A DNA stretch of 26,150 bases, from contig NZ_JARWGJ010000154.1 in NCBI RefSeq assembly GCF_040409695.1, positions 1-26,150 of the forward strand, given 5' to 3'. Positions 8,354-15,237 of this stretch are shown one piece after another. A model generated the notes under the pieces. The model had not been told where the DNA came from and did not search any database. It saw nothing but the letters and a program-made list of their open reading frames with translations. Each line of letters opens with the position of its first letter. Position 1 is the first letter of the stretch. Origin of the DNA: Longimonas sp040409695 (GTDB taxonomy: Bacteria > Bacteroidota > Rhodothermia > Rhodothermales > Salinibacteraceae). Made by a program: the position numbers and the translations under genes.

Positions 8354-8439
8354 GCCCGAGTGGCGGAATTGGTAGACGCGCATGGTTGAGGGCCATGTGG
8401 CCGTTATAGGCCGTGGAGGTTCGAGTCCTCTCTCGGGCA
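8354..8439 (+). tRNA. tRNA-Leu (anticodon GAG)
   Basis: This 86-base class II tRNA pairs acceptor GCCCGAG (8354-8360) with CTCGGGC (8432-8438), discriminator A at 8439. The anticodon stem CATGG/CCATG encloses TTGAGGG, giving anticodon GAG. A long variable arm (TGGCCGTTATAGGCC) and the T-arm GGAGGTTCGAGTCCTC complete the fold. It lies 42 bases after tRNA-Lys and probably shares its transcript. Confidence 0.96.
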
Positions 8440-8503
8440 CATTGATAGTACTAACATGCTAACACGTAAGTAGTACTAACGCCAAATAGTGCCGCACTAC
8501 GAG

Positions 8504-8536
8504 CGCCCTGAAGCGTCCTGCTTCAGGGCGTTTTTT
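8504..8536 (+). terminator. Rho-independent terminator of the tRNA-Lys/tRNA-Leu unit
   Basis: An 11-base-pair perfect hairpin, CGCCCTGAAGC (8504-8514) with GCTTCAGGGCG (8520-8530), a 5-base loop, is followed at once by six T residues (8531-8536). It is the strongest intrinsic terminator in the window and lies 65 bases after tRNA-Leu. A 10-base direct repeat, TAGTACTAAC, lies between (8446-8455 and 8471-8480). Confidence 0.93.
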
Positions 8537-8773
8537 GTTTAGGCCAAATTTGTTTAGGGCAAACGAAACGACAGCATGATGTCTCCTCGCTTTGTCACGT
8601 AGCACCTGTCCCCTCCTTCTTCGCATCTCTTGAACAGAATTGGCCCCTGCCTCATATTAAGTAGGGCTAACCCATACGGCTGCCGCATGCCAGCGGAGGT
8701 TACGTTATATATCTCACGCTTGGCATTGCACGAGACTGCACTGGTTCATATATTTTTGGTGTGCTTCATCTGA
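8537..8773. other. Intergenic stretch without recognisable gene
   Basis: Between the tRNA terminator and the first family A repeat I see no gene. The interval is AT-richer than its surroundings in places (for example around 8705-8760) and could hold a promoter for the recombinase-like gene, but I could not assign one. Confidence 0.4.
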
Positions 8774-8846
8774 GAGTCTGTTTTGGTTTTGGTTTGTAGC
8801 CCGGTGGAGCCGTGCGGAGCCCAAAGTAAGAAATCAAAACAGGCTC
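8774..8846 (+). repeat. Family A MITE-like repeat, copy 1 (short form)
   Basis: A 73-base unit has inverted ends: left GAGTCTGTTTTGGTTT and, read from the other strand at the right, GAGCCTGTTTTGATTT, matching at 14 of 16 positions. The right end continues CTTACTTTGGGC, close to the right end of copy 2 at 9886 (ATTAATTTGGGC), while the left end continues GGTTTG as in copies 2 and 3, so this is an internally shortened copy. It is preceded by TGA and followed by TTA, compatible with TNA-type targets but not an identical duplication. Confidence 0.65.
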
Positions 8847-8888
8847 TTAGCGTCTATCCGCTACCAGGCAAGAACTAAGAACAGGCTC
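8847..8888 (+). repeat. Fragment of a family B repeat plus a second family A right end (nested remnant)
   Basis: TTAGCGTCTATCCGCTACC at 8847-8865 matches the right end of family B copies (compare 13269-13287 and 4441-4459), but no family B left end is visible nearby. It is followed by AGGCAAGAACTAAGAACAGGCTC, ending at 8888 in a second family A-type terminus (GAGCCTGTTCT on the other strand). The next three bases are TGA, identical to the TGA before position 8774, so 8774-8888 may be one composite insertion with a 3-base duplication. Confidence 0.5.
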
Positions 8889-8958
8889 TGAAGACGTTTC
8901 GGACTTGGCTCCAACCTACCAGTTTGTGCTCTTTTCTCGGCAGACCTCTGTGCGCTTC

Positions 8959-9699
8959 ATGGCCGACTCCGAAAAGCCCACCATCGACGTTCGCAGCGAC
9001 GAGCTCGCTCTGCTTGATAAAATCCGTCGGCTTGCCCCTCGTTTTGACGTACCTGAACAGCGCGCTGAGATATATGGGGTCTGGACGATCTGCTACCACC
9101 GATTCTGCGAGAAGCAAGACATCCCTCCCGTCTGGATGGAAAGCGTATCGGAGTTTATGGATTTCCTCCAAACACAGACCCATCTATCGAAGTCCGAACG
9201 TAACCAGGCACTTGATGCCGTCATGTTCTACCTGACCGATATTCGCCGTGCCGAAGATCAGGACGAAGCCGATTCGGTTGAATCTTTCCCCCATCCCTCA
9301 ACGTCTCGCAGCCTCTTTGCGCATCTTCTGCTCCGCTGCAACATCGATGTTGAGCAGGCTCTTGCACTCCGTGCGGAAGACGTTGACCTGGACCGCGCAA
9401 CCCTGCGTATCTCCAATAGTGATAATTCGCGCGTGGTGCAGCTGCTGCCAAGTCTACGTGCGGGCATGCGCGACCATGTGAAGCGTGTAAGGCGGCGCAC
9501 TGATGCGCCGAACCCCCGCCTCTTTGGTCCCGAAGCCCCCGAGTCCGCCAGCATACCCATCCCCCCTAACGAAGATGTCGGCGACGATGATGTTGAGCAT
9601 GCAACACAGGTCGTTACACAAGTTATGAAAACGCTCAACATGCGCCGCCCCCCCTCCCCTACAGGTGATACGGCATCGCGCAAAAAAACGGATTCATAG
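8959..9699 (+). CDS. Integron-integrase-like tyrosine recombinase homologue lacking catalytic residues
   Basis: The 246-residue protein matches an IntI/Xer-type recombinase only in part. Residues ~30-100 resemble the N-terminal SAM-like DNA-binding domain of integron integrases: EIYGVWTICYHRFCEKQDIP, then ESVSEFMDFLQ and RNQALDAVMFYLTDI. Residues ~117-178 resemble the start of the catalytic domain (LLLRCNIDVEQALALRAEDV, VVQLLPSLRAGMRDHVKRV). The catalytic Arg of the usual TGLRxSE motif is replaced in CNIDVEQ, the Lys-containing beta-hairpin is reduced to NSDNSR, and the HxxR box, second His and Tyr are absent. The C-terminal ~55 residues are Pro/Asp-rich. ATG 8959 is preferred over upstream TTG 8905. 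The stop TAG overlaps the first base of a family A repeat, and another copy lies upstream. It may be a truncated gene or a DNA-binding protein retained for another role. Confidence 0.6.
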   Translation: MADSEKPTIDVRSDELALLDKIRRLAPRFDVPEQRAEIYGVWTICYHRFCEKQDIPPVWMESVSEFMDFLQTQTHLSKSERNQALDAVMFYLTDIRRAEDQDEADSVESFPHPSTSRSLFAHLLLRCNIDVEQALALRAEDVDLDRATLRISNSDNSRVVQLLPSLRAGMRDHVKRVRRRTDAPNPRLFGPEAPESASIPIPPNEDVGDDDVEHATQVVTQVMKTLNMRRPPSPTGDTASRKKTDS

Positions 9700-9886
9700 A
9701 GCCTGTCTGGGTCTTGGTTTGCGGGCGAGAGCGAGCAGCAGTGCGGCGAAAATTGGGCCCCGATGGAGGAGCGTCGCATCAGGGGCATGACCTTCGGCCT
9801 CAGCCCAGCGGATCCGCTCGCAGTGCCCCGACCGTAGGAGGAAGTACTCCTGAGGGCCCAAATTAATAAATCAACACACCAGGCTC
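9699..9886 (+). repeat. Family A MITE-like repeat, copy 2 (full length)
   Basis: A 188-base unit runs from GAGCCTGTCTGGGTCTTGG to a right end that reads GAGCCTGGTGTGTTGATTT on the other strand. It is flanked by ATA and TTA. Its left ~75 bases match copy 3 at 26049 at roughly five positions in six, including GCGGGCGAGAGCGAGC and GCGGCGAAAATTGG. It fills the whole gap between the convergent recombinase-like and SGNH genes. The TAG stop of the former overlaps its left boundary, and the TAA stop of the latter (TTA 9887-9889) touches its right boundary. No open frame of note is inside. Confidence 0.72.
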
Positions 9887-11101
9887 TTACTCCACTGGTT
9901 GCAGGGACGTACCGTACTGCGCGTTAATCGCGTCGACCGTCTCGTTAGCAATCAGCTGATGGGTGCTGCTGCTGGGGTGTACGCCATCAAGCGAGAAGGC
10001 GCTTCCAAAAAAGGCCTCCGGATCCTGAAAGTTGGGGAACGGAGGGATATCATCAGCGTCGCGAAGGTCTTGCAAGACCGCGTTTGTTTGTATAAATGCC
10101 CAATCGCGGTTCTGGGCCTCGGTCTGGATAAACTGATTATACGCAGCGACCCGCTCTTTCAGCAGCGTAATCTCGCCGCCATCCAGCACGCGGGCATCGT
10201 CGGCGCAGTTGAGCGTTACGTCTTCACCGGCAAGCGCCGTAGCAAACAGGCTGAAGAGGCCATAAGAAGCAGGAACAAGGGTGGTCGTGCCCTGCTGTGC
10301 CGGACTGCAGCTGGCATCTACGTCGAAGGATCCCCAGGCTGAACTCAGTGCGGTGCCGGCGGCGTTAATCTCGTCCTCCAGCGCAAAGTAGGCAGCGCCT
10401 GCCGAAAAGTGGGGGATCAGGGTCGGGTCGGCCACGCCGTAGAGCACGCCGCCCTCGGCGCCAGCGTCTTCGAGTGCATCGAGCGCTTCAGTGTAGTCGC
10501 TCGTGAAGTCGTCAACAGATGTGACATTCGCCTCGCTGACCTGCCCGGAAAGGGCTGCGCCCAGCACGTCGTTGTTGCCGATCCACATAGAGACAAACGT
10601 GGGTTGGGCCGCTACCGCTGTTTCTACCTGGGTGCGTCCGCCCAGAAAGAGCTGGGTAAGCACATTGCTGTTGGAGCCCTGACCCACATTCAGCAGGTCG
10701 TTCACCGCAGCGCCGGGAACGGCTGTGTTGTTAACTTGGGCAGGAAGCGGGGTGTCACGTAGTGCACAGACTACGTCGTCTCCGTTGCCGGCATCAGCGC
10801 TATCGAGGGGATTCGTGATAGGCGGCGGGCAGCCGGGTGCGTTCAGCAGCGGCGCGTTAAACGCCGTCCCCATCTGCTCAGCCAGCAGCACAGGGTAGGC
10901 TGCCTGCTGCGTAGCAGGGCTAATGCCGTTCGACTGGAACCCGGCGGTGATGCTGTTGCCCAGCGAGACGTAGCGGTCGAAGAGCTCGTCCTCAACCGGA
11001 GGAGGCGTGAGCGTGTCGTCGTCGCAGCCAGCAAGCAGCAGCATGCTGCCAACCAGCAGTCCGAGAAATAGGGTGAGGTGGCGCGAGCGGAGAGTAAACA
11101 T
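9887..11101 (-). CDS. SGNH/GDSL-hydrolase lipoprotein
   Basis: The 404-residue protein has a lipoprotein signal with lipobox LLLAGC (Cys26) followed by Asp residues. The SGNH blocks are visible: nucleophile Ser50 in YVSLGNSITAG, a block II Gly in AVPGAAVNDLL (Gly130), block III WIGNND (Gly175 to Asp178), and the Asp/His pair in SLDGVHPSSS (Asp372, His375). Such enzymes are esterases or lipases. It lies 80 bases downstream of a FadL-type channel on the same strand; this pairing recurs in Bacteroidota and suggests hydrolysis of esters or lipids whose acyl products enter through the channel, which is inference. The stop codon borders a family A repeat. Confidence 0.88.
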   Translation of the reverse strand: MFTLRSRHLTLFLGLLVGSMLLLAGCDDDTLTPPPVEDELFDRYVSLGNSITAGFQSNGISPATQQAAYPVLLAEQMGTAFNAPLLNAPGCPPPITNPLDSADAGNGDDVVCALRDTPLPAQVNNTAVPGAAVNDLLNVGQGSNSNVLTQLFLGGRTQVETAVAAQPTFVSMWIGNNDVLGAALSGQVSEANVTSVDDFTSDYTEALDALEDAGAEGGVLYGVADPTLIPHFSAGAAYFALEDEINAAGTALSSAWGSFDVDASCSPAQQGTTTLVPASYGLFSLFATALAGEDVTLNCADDARVLDGGEITLLKERVAAYNQFIQTEAQNRDWAFIQTNAVLQDLRDADDIPPFPNFQDPEAFFGSAFSLDGVHPSSSTHQLIANETVDAINAQYGTSLQPVE

Positions 11102-11181
11102 AAGTCAGTACTAAAGTGGATGCAGCGGGGAGGCGATGAGGAAGAGCCCTTGCAGTGCTAAGAGCGTATAGCGTGTAGCAC

Positions 11182-12606
11182 CTACAGCGACAGCGTAGCC
11201 GTAAGTCCAAACAGATGGGCGTCGAAGCTGTAGAGCCCGTTCGTATCGGGGCGGCCCTCGGCCAGCCCGCGCGTGCGACCTCGACGGTCGTTCTGCCCGA
11301 GGTACTGATACGCCGCATTGAGCTGCAAGAAGTCGGTTGTCTGCCAGCCCACGCCCAGCGTAACGTGGTTGCGGTCGTTCTCCGGAAGCAGAGGCGTTAC
11401 AACCTCATCGGGTGCTGCTGCCTCGTTGAAGAGGTAGCCTCCACGTAAGGTTACGGCGTCGGTGAGCGCATATTCGGCGCCGAGGCGCACTGCGTTGGTG
11501 TTGCTGTAGTTCTCCTGGCGCGTCTGTGTGAGCTCCTCGCGCTCAAACTCAAGCGTAATCTCATCGAAGTCCGACCAGCTGGTCCACTGATAGTCTGCCA
11601 TCAGGGTGAGACGATCTGTCGCATCCACGCTCACACCCAGCACAAGCTGCGCAGGCATCGTGAGCGAAGTCTCGATGTCTTGCTCTACGAAAAGCGCATC
11701 CTCATTCGAGGGGTTGAACTGATTTGCGAGGAGCGCATCCAGCGTCGGGAAGATCGTGACCGGCTGGCCCAGGATGTCGTTCAGCGGGGGAATGGTAGGG
11801 ATGCCGGTTTCAATCTGCTCAAAGGTGGCCGTGCCCTCATAGTCGAGCTTAACGGGGGTAAGGAACCGGGCGCCCAGTCGAATCCGATCGGTTGCCTCCA
11901 CTTGCACGCCCAGATGCCCTCCAAACCCTGTGGCTCCGGAGCCTTCGAGTTTTGAGTCAGCAAACGCAGTATGAAAAGGAACGCCAATCTCCCCAAACGT
12001 GATTTCACTTCCGGGGAGGGGCACGCTTGAGAGGTCGGCAACCTGATTCAGCTCAACATTGCCGATGACGATCGTGGGTCCCCCGCCAACCGAGATGCGA
12101 TCGGTGAGCTGGTACGATACCGTCGGCTGGATGTAGATAGATTCGACGCTGTTGTCGTATCCTTCAAACGCGCCATCGAACGTACGATCCCACTCGGTTG
12201 CGAGTCCGTACGGCACAAACACGCCGAGTCCGACAGCGAGATCGGGCGAAACGCCATACGACGCGTACAGGTGCGGCGCAGGAATGGGCGAGTTCTGCAG
12301 GTCGGTCGTCTGCCGGGTGATGTCGTCTGTGAACGAACCGCCTGCTGCGATGAGCGTGGTACCCAGGCTGATCGTTGTGCCGTTGGTGCCTGTGAGCGCT
12401 GCTGGATTGAAGAAGATGTCGGAGGCGTCGTTACAGGTGGTGGCCACGCCTGCACCGGCGCGCCCCATAACGCAGCTTCCCTGCTCATACACGCCGAACC
12501 CCTGCGCCCGCGCTGTATCAGGGATCAGCAGAACGAGCATGAGGCCGGCAAGTGCAACAGCAGCGGGTAAGCGCTTCCAATACGGAGGAGTACTACGGTG
12601 AGTCAT
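11182..12606 (-). CDS. OmpP1/FadL/TodX-family outer-membrane transport protein
   Basis: The 474-residue precursor has a Sec signal peptide ending ARA-QG near residue 35. The mature N-terminus, QGFGVYEQGS then GRAGAGVATTCNDASDIFFN and PAALTG, carries the hallmark NPA-containing plug segment of FadL proteins. The rest is a series of alternating amphipathic strands (for example ITLEFEREELT, NHVTLGVGWQTTDFLQLNAA) that fit a 14-stranded barrel, ending with the hydrophobic C-terminal strand LFGLTATLSL. Family members move long-chain fatty acids, hydrocarbons or aromatics across the outer membrane. The SGNH lipoprotein gene follows it and is probably co-transcribed. A long structured non-coding region lies upstream and should include its promoter. 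Confidence 0.92.
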   Translation of the reverse strand: MTHRSTPPYWKRLPAAVALAGLMLVLLIPDTARAQGFGVYEQGSCVMGRAGAGVATTCNDASDIFFNPAALTGTNGTTISLGTTLIAAGGSFTDDITRQTTDLQNSPIPAPHLYASYGVSPDLAVGLGVFVPYGLATEWDRTFDGAFEGYDNSVESIYIQPTVSYQLTDRISVGGGPTIVIGNVELNQVADLSSVPLPGSEITFGEIGVPFHTAFADSKLEGSGATGFGGHLGVQVEATDRIRLGARFLTPVKLDYEGTATFEQIETGIPTIPPLNDILGQPVTIFPTLDALLANQFNPSNEDALFVEQDIETSLTMPAQLVLGVSVDATDRLTLMADYQWTSWSDFDEITLEFEREELTQTRQENYSNTNAVRLGAEYALTDAVTLRGGYLFNEAAAPDEVVTPLLPENDRNHVTLGVGWQTTDFLQLNAAYQYLGQNDRRGRTRGLAEGRPDTNGLYSFDAHLFGLTATLSL

Positions 12607-13067
12607 AGGAAGGGGGCATGAGGGTGAGCAGTCTAAGGGACGCGGGACCCACGGGCTGTTGTGAGGTGGGCTCTCAGAAGTAGCAAGCGGGCGCTACAGG
12701 TGAAGAACGCTACAGATAAAAGCTGTAGATAGAAGTAGCAGACACCGGTGCTACGCATAACAGTCTCGTAACGTGGTATGTAGTTAAGTGTATCAAGCGT
12801 CTGCCTAAAACGCAACAGAGAACAGGCAACGCATGCGTGTCGCATCAAATATTCGGACAGTGGCGTCGTTCGCTCCCGTTCCAGTTGCTTCAGTGGCCAG
12901 ATAGTCAACGCGGTGTGCAAGTTTTCCATTATCCTTGTGGACGCCCATCCCCCTTTGTCGCTACGCGACATTTCCCCCTTCGCGAAGGGGGAACCCCGCA
13001 CCGCGTACGAGAAGGGGGGAGGTCAGGACGGCGTATTCGGCCCCAAGGCCATCAGCAAAGGAAAAAA
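12607..13067. other. Non-coding region upstream of the FadL gene, with strong palindromes
   Basis: No convincing gene is present. A cluster of palindromes occupies about 12948-13020. TGTCGC (12956-12961) pairs with GCGACA (12965-12970). A perfect 22-base palindrome at 12972-12993 has arms TTCCCCCTTCG and CGAAGGGGGAA. The outer CCCCCTTT (near 12949) and AGAAGGGGGG (near 13010) could enclose both. The type resembles small dispersed intergenic repeats of other bacteria. The part from 12607 to 12940 shows nothing recognisable. Confidence 0.55.
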
Positions 13068-13288
13068 GGGTAGCGGTTCAATGTTAAATGATTGCCTGTG
13101 GTTTACATCATCGCAATCTGCTCAAACCCCCTCTGTCTGCCGACATCTCCCCCTTGGCCAAGGGGGAGAAACCCAACACGAGCCCGTAGGGCGACTGATG
13201 GAGCGAAGCGGAATAAGGGAGAGGGGGTTCGAAGAAGAAAGAGCTGCTGCATCCAATCGCTTTATCATTTAGCGTCTATCCACTACCC
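13068..13288 (+). repeat. Family B dispersed repeat, copy 2 (MITE-like)
   Basis: A 221-base unit begins GGGTAGCGGTTCAATGTTAA and ends with a sequence that reads GGGTAGTGGATAGACGCTAA on the other strand, giving imperfect inverted ends with the shared inner box TAAATGAT. It is flanked by A-tracts (13062-13067 and 13289-13293) that may be a target duplication. Arms AACCCCCTCT (13125-13134) and AGAGGGGGTT (13220-13229) pair perfectly, and a perfect 24-base palindrome with arms TCTCCCCCTTGG and CCAAGGGGGAGA sits at 13146-13169. It is longer than copy 1 at 4280 because of that extra palindrome and a linker. Confidence 0.7.
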
Positions 13289-13358
13289 AAAAAGATTCTT
13301 TTGGGGCTCTACTTAAGAGGAGGCGAGACACGAAGCAACAACAAACAGAGCCTTGCTC

Positions 13359-14567
13359 CTACCTAAAGCGCGGGGGCAGGTGGAGGCCGCCAAGACGTGC
13401 AGAGGCGCTTGCACCCGTCACCGAGGGCATAGCCGTTGCCACGCCATTGACCCATTCGTACGCCAAGACGGCCATGCAGAGGGCCTCTTTCATATCGGGG
13501 TCAACGCCTACGGTTGCGGTAGAGACGACGGGAATGGGTGCAAAGGCATCGCGTAGCATATGCATAAGCGCCTTGTTGTGCAGCCCGCCGCCGCTTACGA
13601 GAACGCGCTCAGCCGGTGCTTCAGGGCGAACGAACTGCGCGTAGGCCTGGTAGACCGACGCGCTTGTAAGCAGCGCAGCCGTGGCCAGCGCATCGTCCGG
13701 ACTTCCGCCGGCTTCCCGTACTGTCTTCCAGAGTTGCTCAGCAAACGAAGCCCCAAACTGACGGCGCCCAGTAGAGCGCGGCGGCGGCTGCTGAAAGAAC
13801 GGGTCTTGTAGCAGATCGGCGACGACGTCAGCGTGTGCGCTGCCGGCCTGGGCGTGCGCGCCGTCTGCATCGTACGGCATGTTGAGCAGAGACGACGCGA
13901 GCGCATCCATCACCATATTGGCGGGACCCGTATCGAAGGCGTGTATGTCTTGGCGCGTGCCGTTGGCTGGCACCACTGTAAGGTTTGCAATGCCGCCCAG
14001 ATTGAGCATAAGGCGTGTCTCGTTCGCATCCCCAAGCAGCATGTAATCGAGATACGGAACGATGGGCGCGCCCTGTCCGCCAAGCGCCATATCAGCGGGG
14101 CGGAAGTCGCCAATGACCGGGCAATCGAGAAGCGCGGCAAGAGCGCCGGGGGGGCCGAGTTGTAGCGTGCCGCGTCCGGTTGGGTTGGTGTGGGATGCAG
14201 GCGTGGGGCAATGCGCCAGGGTCTGGCCGTGCACGCCCACGAGGTCTACATCCGAAAGCGTGCTATCGGCTGCTTTGAGAAGCGCCCGGGTCGCCACAGC
14301 GTATTGCGCCGACAGGCGACCTTGCAGGCGGGTTAGATCGTCTAAGGAAATCGTACTGTCTGTGCTCAGCGCATGAAGCTGCTTCTTCAGATCGCTGGGA
14401 TAGGCGATGTGGCGCGTAGCAGCCGTATCGACCTGAAGCGTGTGCTCGGATCCTGAGAGATCGACCAGCAGGGCGTCTACGCCATCGAAAGAAGTGCCGC
14501 TCATTAGCCCAACAACCCGAAGTGTGGAGGCCGAACAGAGCGAATCGAGCAGTTCAGGGAGCGACAT
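13359..14567 (-). CDS. anmK: Anhydro-N-acetylmuramic acid kinase
   Basis: The 402-residue cytoplasmic enzyme phosphorylates 1,6-anhydro-MurNAc, opening the anhydro ring and giving MurNAc-6-phosphate in peptidoglycan recycling. The N-terminal family signature VVGLMSGTSFDGVDALLVDL begins near residue 18; later conserved stretches are GVHGQTLAHCP, GPPGALAALL, MLNLGGIANLTV, AFDTGPANMVMDAL and, near the C-terminus, RVLVSGGGLHNKALM. Length agrees with the family (about 370-400). The frame is open to 14621, but ATG 14567 (MSLPELLDSL) is preferred because the extra residues are Cys/Leu-rich and not part of the family. No other recycling gene (murQ, amgK, ampG) is adjacent. It is divergent from the SLBB gene across a 670-base gap. 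Confidence 0.93.
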   Translation of the reverse strand: MSLPELLDSLCSASTLRVVGLMSGTSFDGVDALLVDLSGSEHTLQVDTAATRHIAYPSDLKKQLHALSTDSTISLDDLTRLQGRLSAQYAVATRALLKAADSTLSDVDLVGVHGQTLAHCPTPASHTNPTGRGTLQLGPPGALAALLDCPVIGDFRPADMALGGQGAPIVPYLDYMLLGDANETRLMLNLGGIANLTVVPANGTRQDIHAFDTGPANMVMDALASSLLNMPYDADGAHAQAGSAHADVVADLLQDPFFQQPPPRSTGRRQFGASFAEQLWKTVREAGGSPDDALATAALLTSASVYQAYAQFVRPEAPAERVLVSGGGLHNKALMHMLRDAFAPIPVVSTATVGVDPDMKEALCMAVLAYEWVNGVATAMPSVTGASASARLGGLHLPPRFR

Positions 14568-15237
14568 GGAAAGCAGTGCGCAAAGACAGAGTGAAAAAGA
14601 TTGGTTGCGTGGCGCATGCAATATGCAGATGCGGAGGCTAAACGTTTACCTGAACGTGTGGTTGAATACCAAAATTCATCCGGTGCTACTATCGGTGTTG
14701 CGGTTGGCAGCGTTGCGGTTAGTAATCCCTTTGTGCGGCGCGAGAATGTGGTCCGGTACCGGCCATGCGAGTCGCGTAGAGACTGCTCAACGTACTGCCT
14801 AAAGTACTGCCTAACGTGCCGTGCTTCAGCAGATGGAGAGTAGTAGCCACACCTATCTTGATATTTGGGGCCTCGATATCTCCTGTATAGACCGTACGAT
14901 ATGCAATTTGACCACGTTATGAGGTGGATATACCACAAAAACCGGACAGATGGTCTCTTGGGCGGGTATTTCAGAGTGAGAGAATTAGCGCACAGGAGCG
15001 AGTATATCTGGTGTGAGGTGCGGCCTGGTGGTAGAATTGACGAGTTGTGCTAATGGGTTGTGATTTGGGGCTATGCTGTAGTGCTGTAGGCAGTGGTTCC
15101 CTCGCACACAAAAGCAGTCAGACGAAGCGTCTACGCGCACATTACAGCGTGCTGTGCATCCCTGCAGGCAGGTTGCAGACGGAACATTGCATTCTTCGCG
15201 GTGTAACGGAAACGTCCATTGCGAATCTGCAACACAT
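14568..15237. other. 670-base divergent intergenic region between anmK and the capsule locus
   Basis: No convincing gene is visible on either strand; short open frames here have no recognisable domains. Two short direct repeats are present: GTTGCGGTT at 14697-14705 and 14712-14720, and a 12-base tandem, GTACTGCCTAAA then GTACTGCCTAAC, at 14792-14815. The region must contain both divergent promoters and a long leader for the SLBB gene, but I could not assign promoter boxes with confidence. Confidence 0.5.
14792..14815 (+). repeat. 12-base tandem direct repeat (possible operator)
   Basis: GTACTGCCTAAA is followed immediately by GTACTGCCTAAC, a near-perfect two-unit tandem. It lies about 225 bases upstream of the anmK start and 420 bases upstream of the SLBB start. 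Two units with roughly one helical turn spacing are what a regulator-binding site can look like, but chance is not excluded. Confidence 0.3.

Noticed and set aside
8422..8439. tRNA-Leu 3' end as an integration (att) site for the nearby recombinase-like gene
   Set aside because: I looked for a second copy of the T-arm/3' end sequence further downstream to 9900 and beyond and saw none; the recombinase also lacks catalytic residues.
12948..13288. CRISPR array
   Set aside because: The repeats here are palindromes of different sequence without regular spacing or unique spacers; no cas gene is in the window.
14601..14843. 80-residue open frame upstream of the capsule locus
   Set aside because: Composition is not like neighbouring proteins and it ends in a Cys/Arg-rich stretch; treated as chance in a non-coding region.
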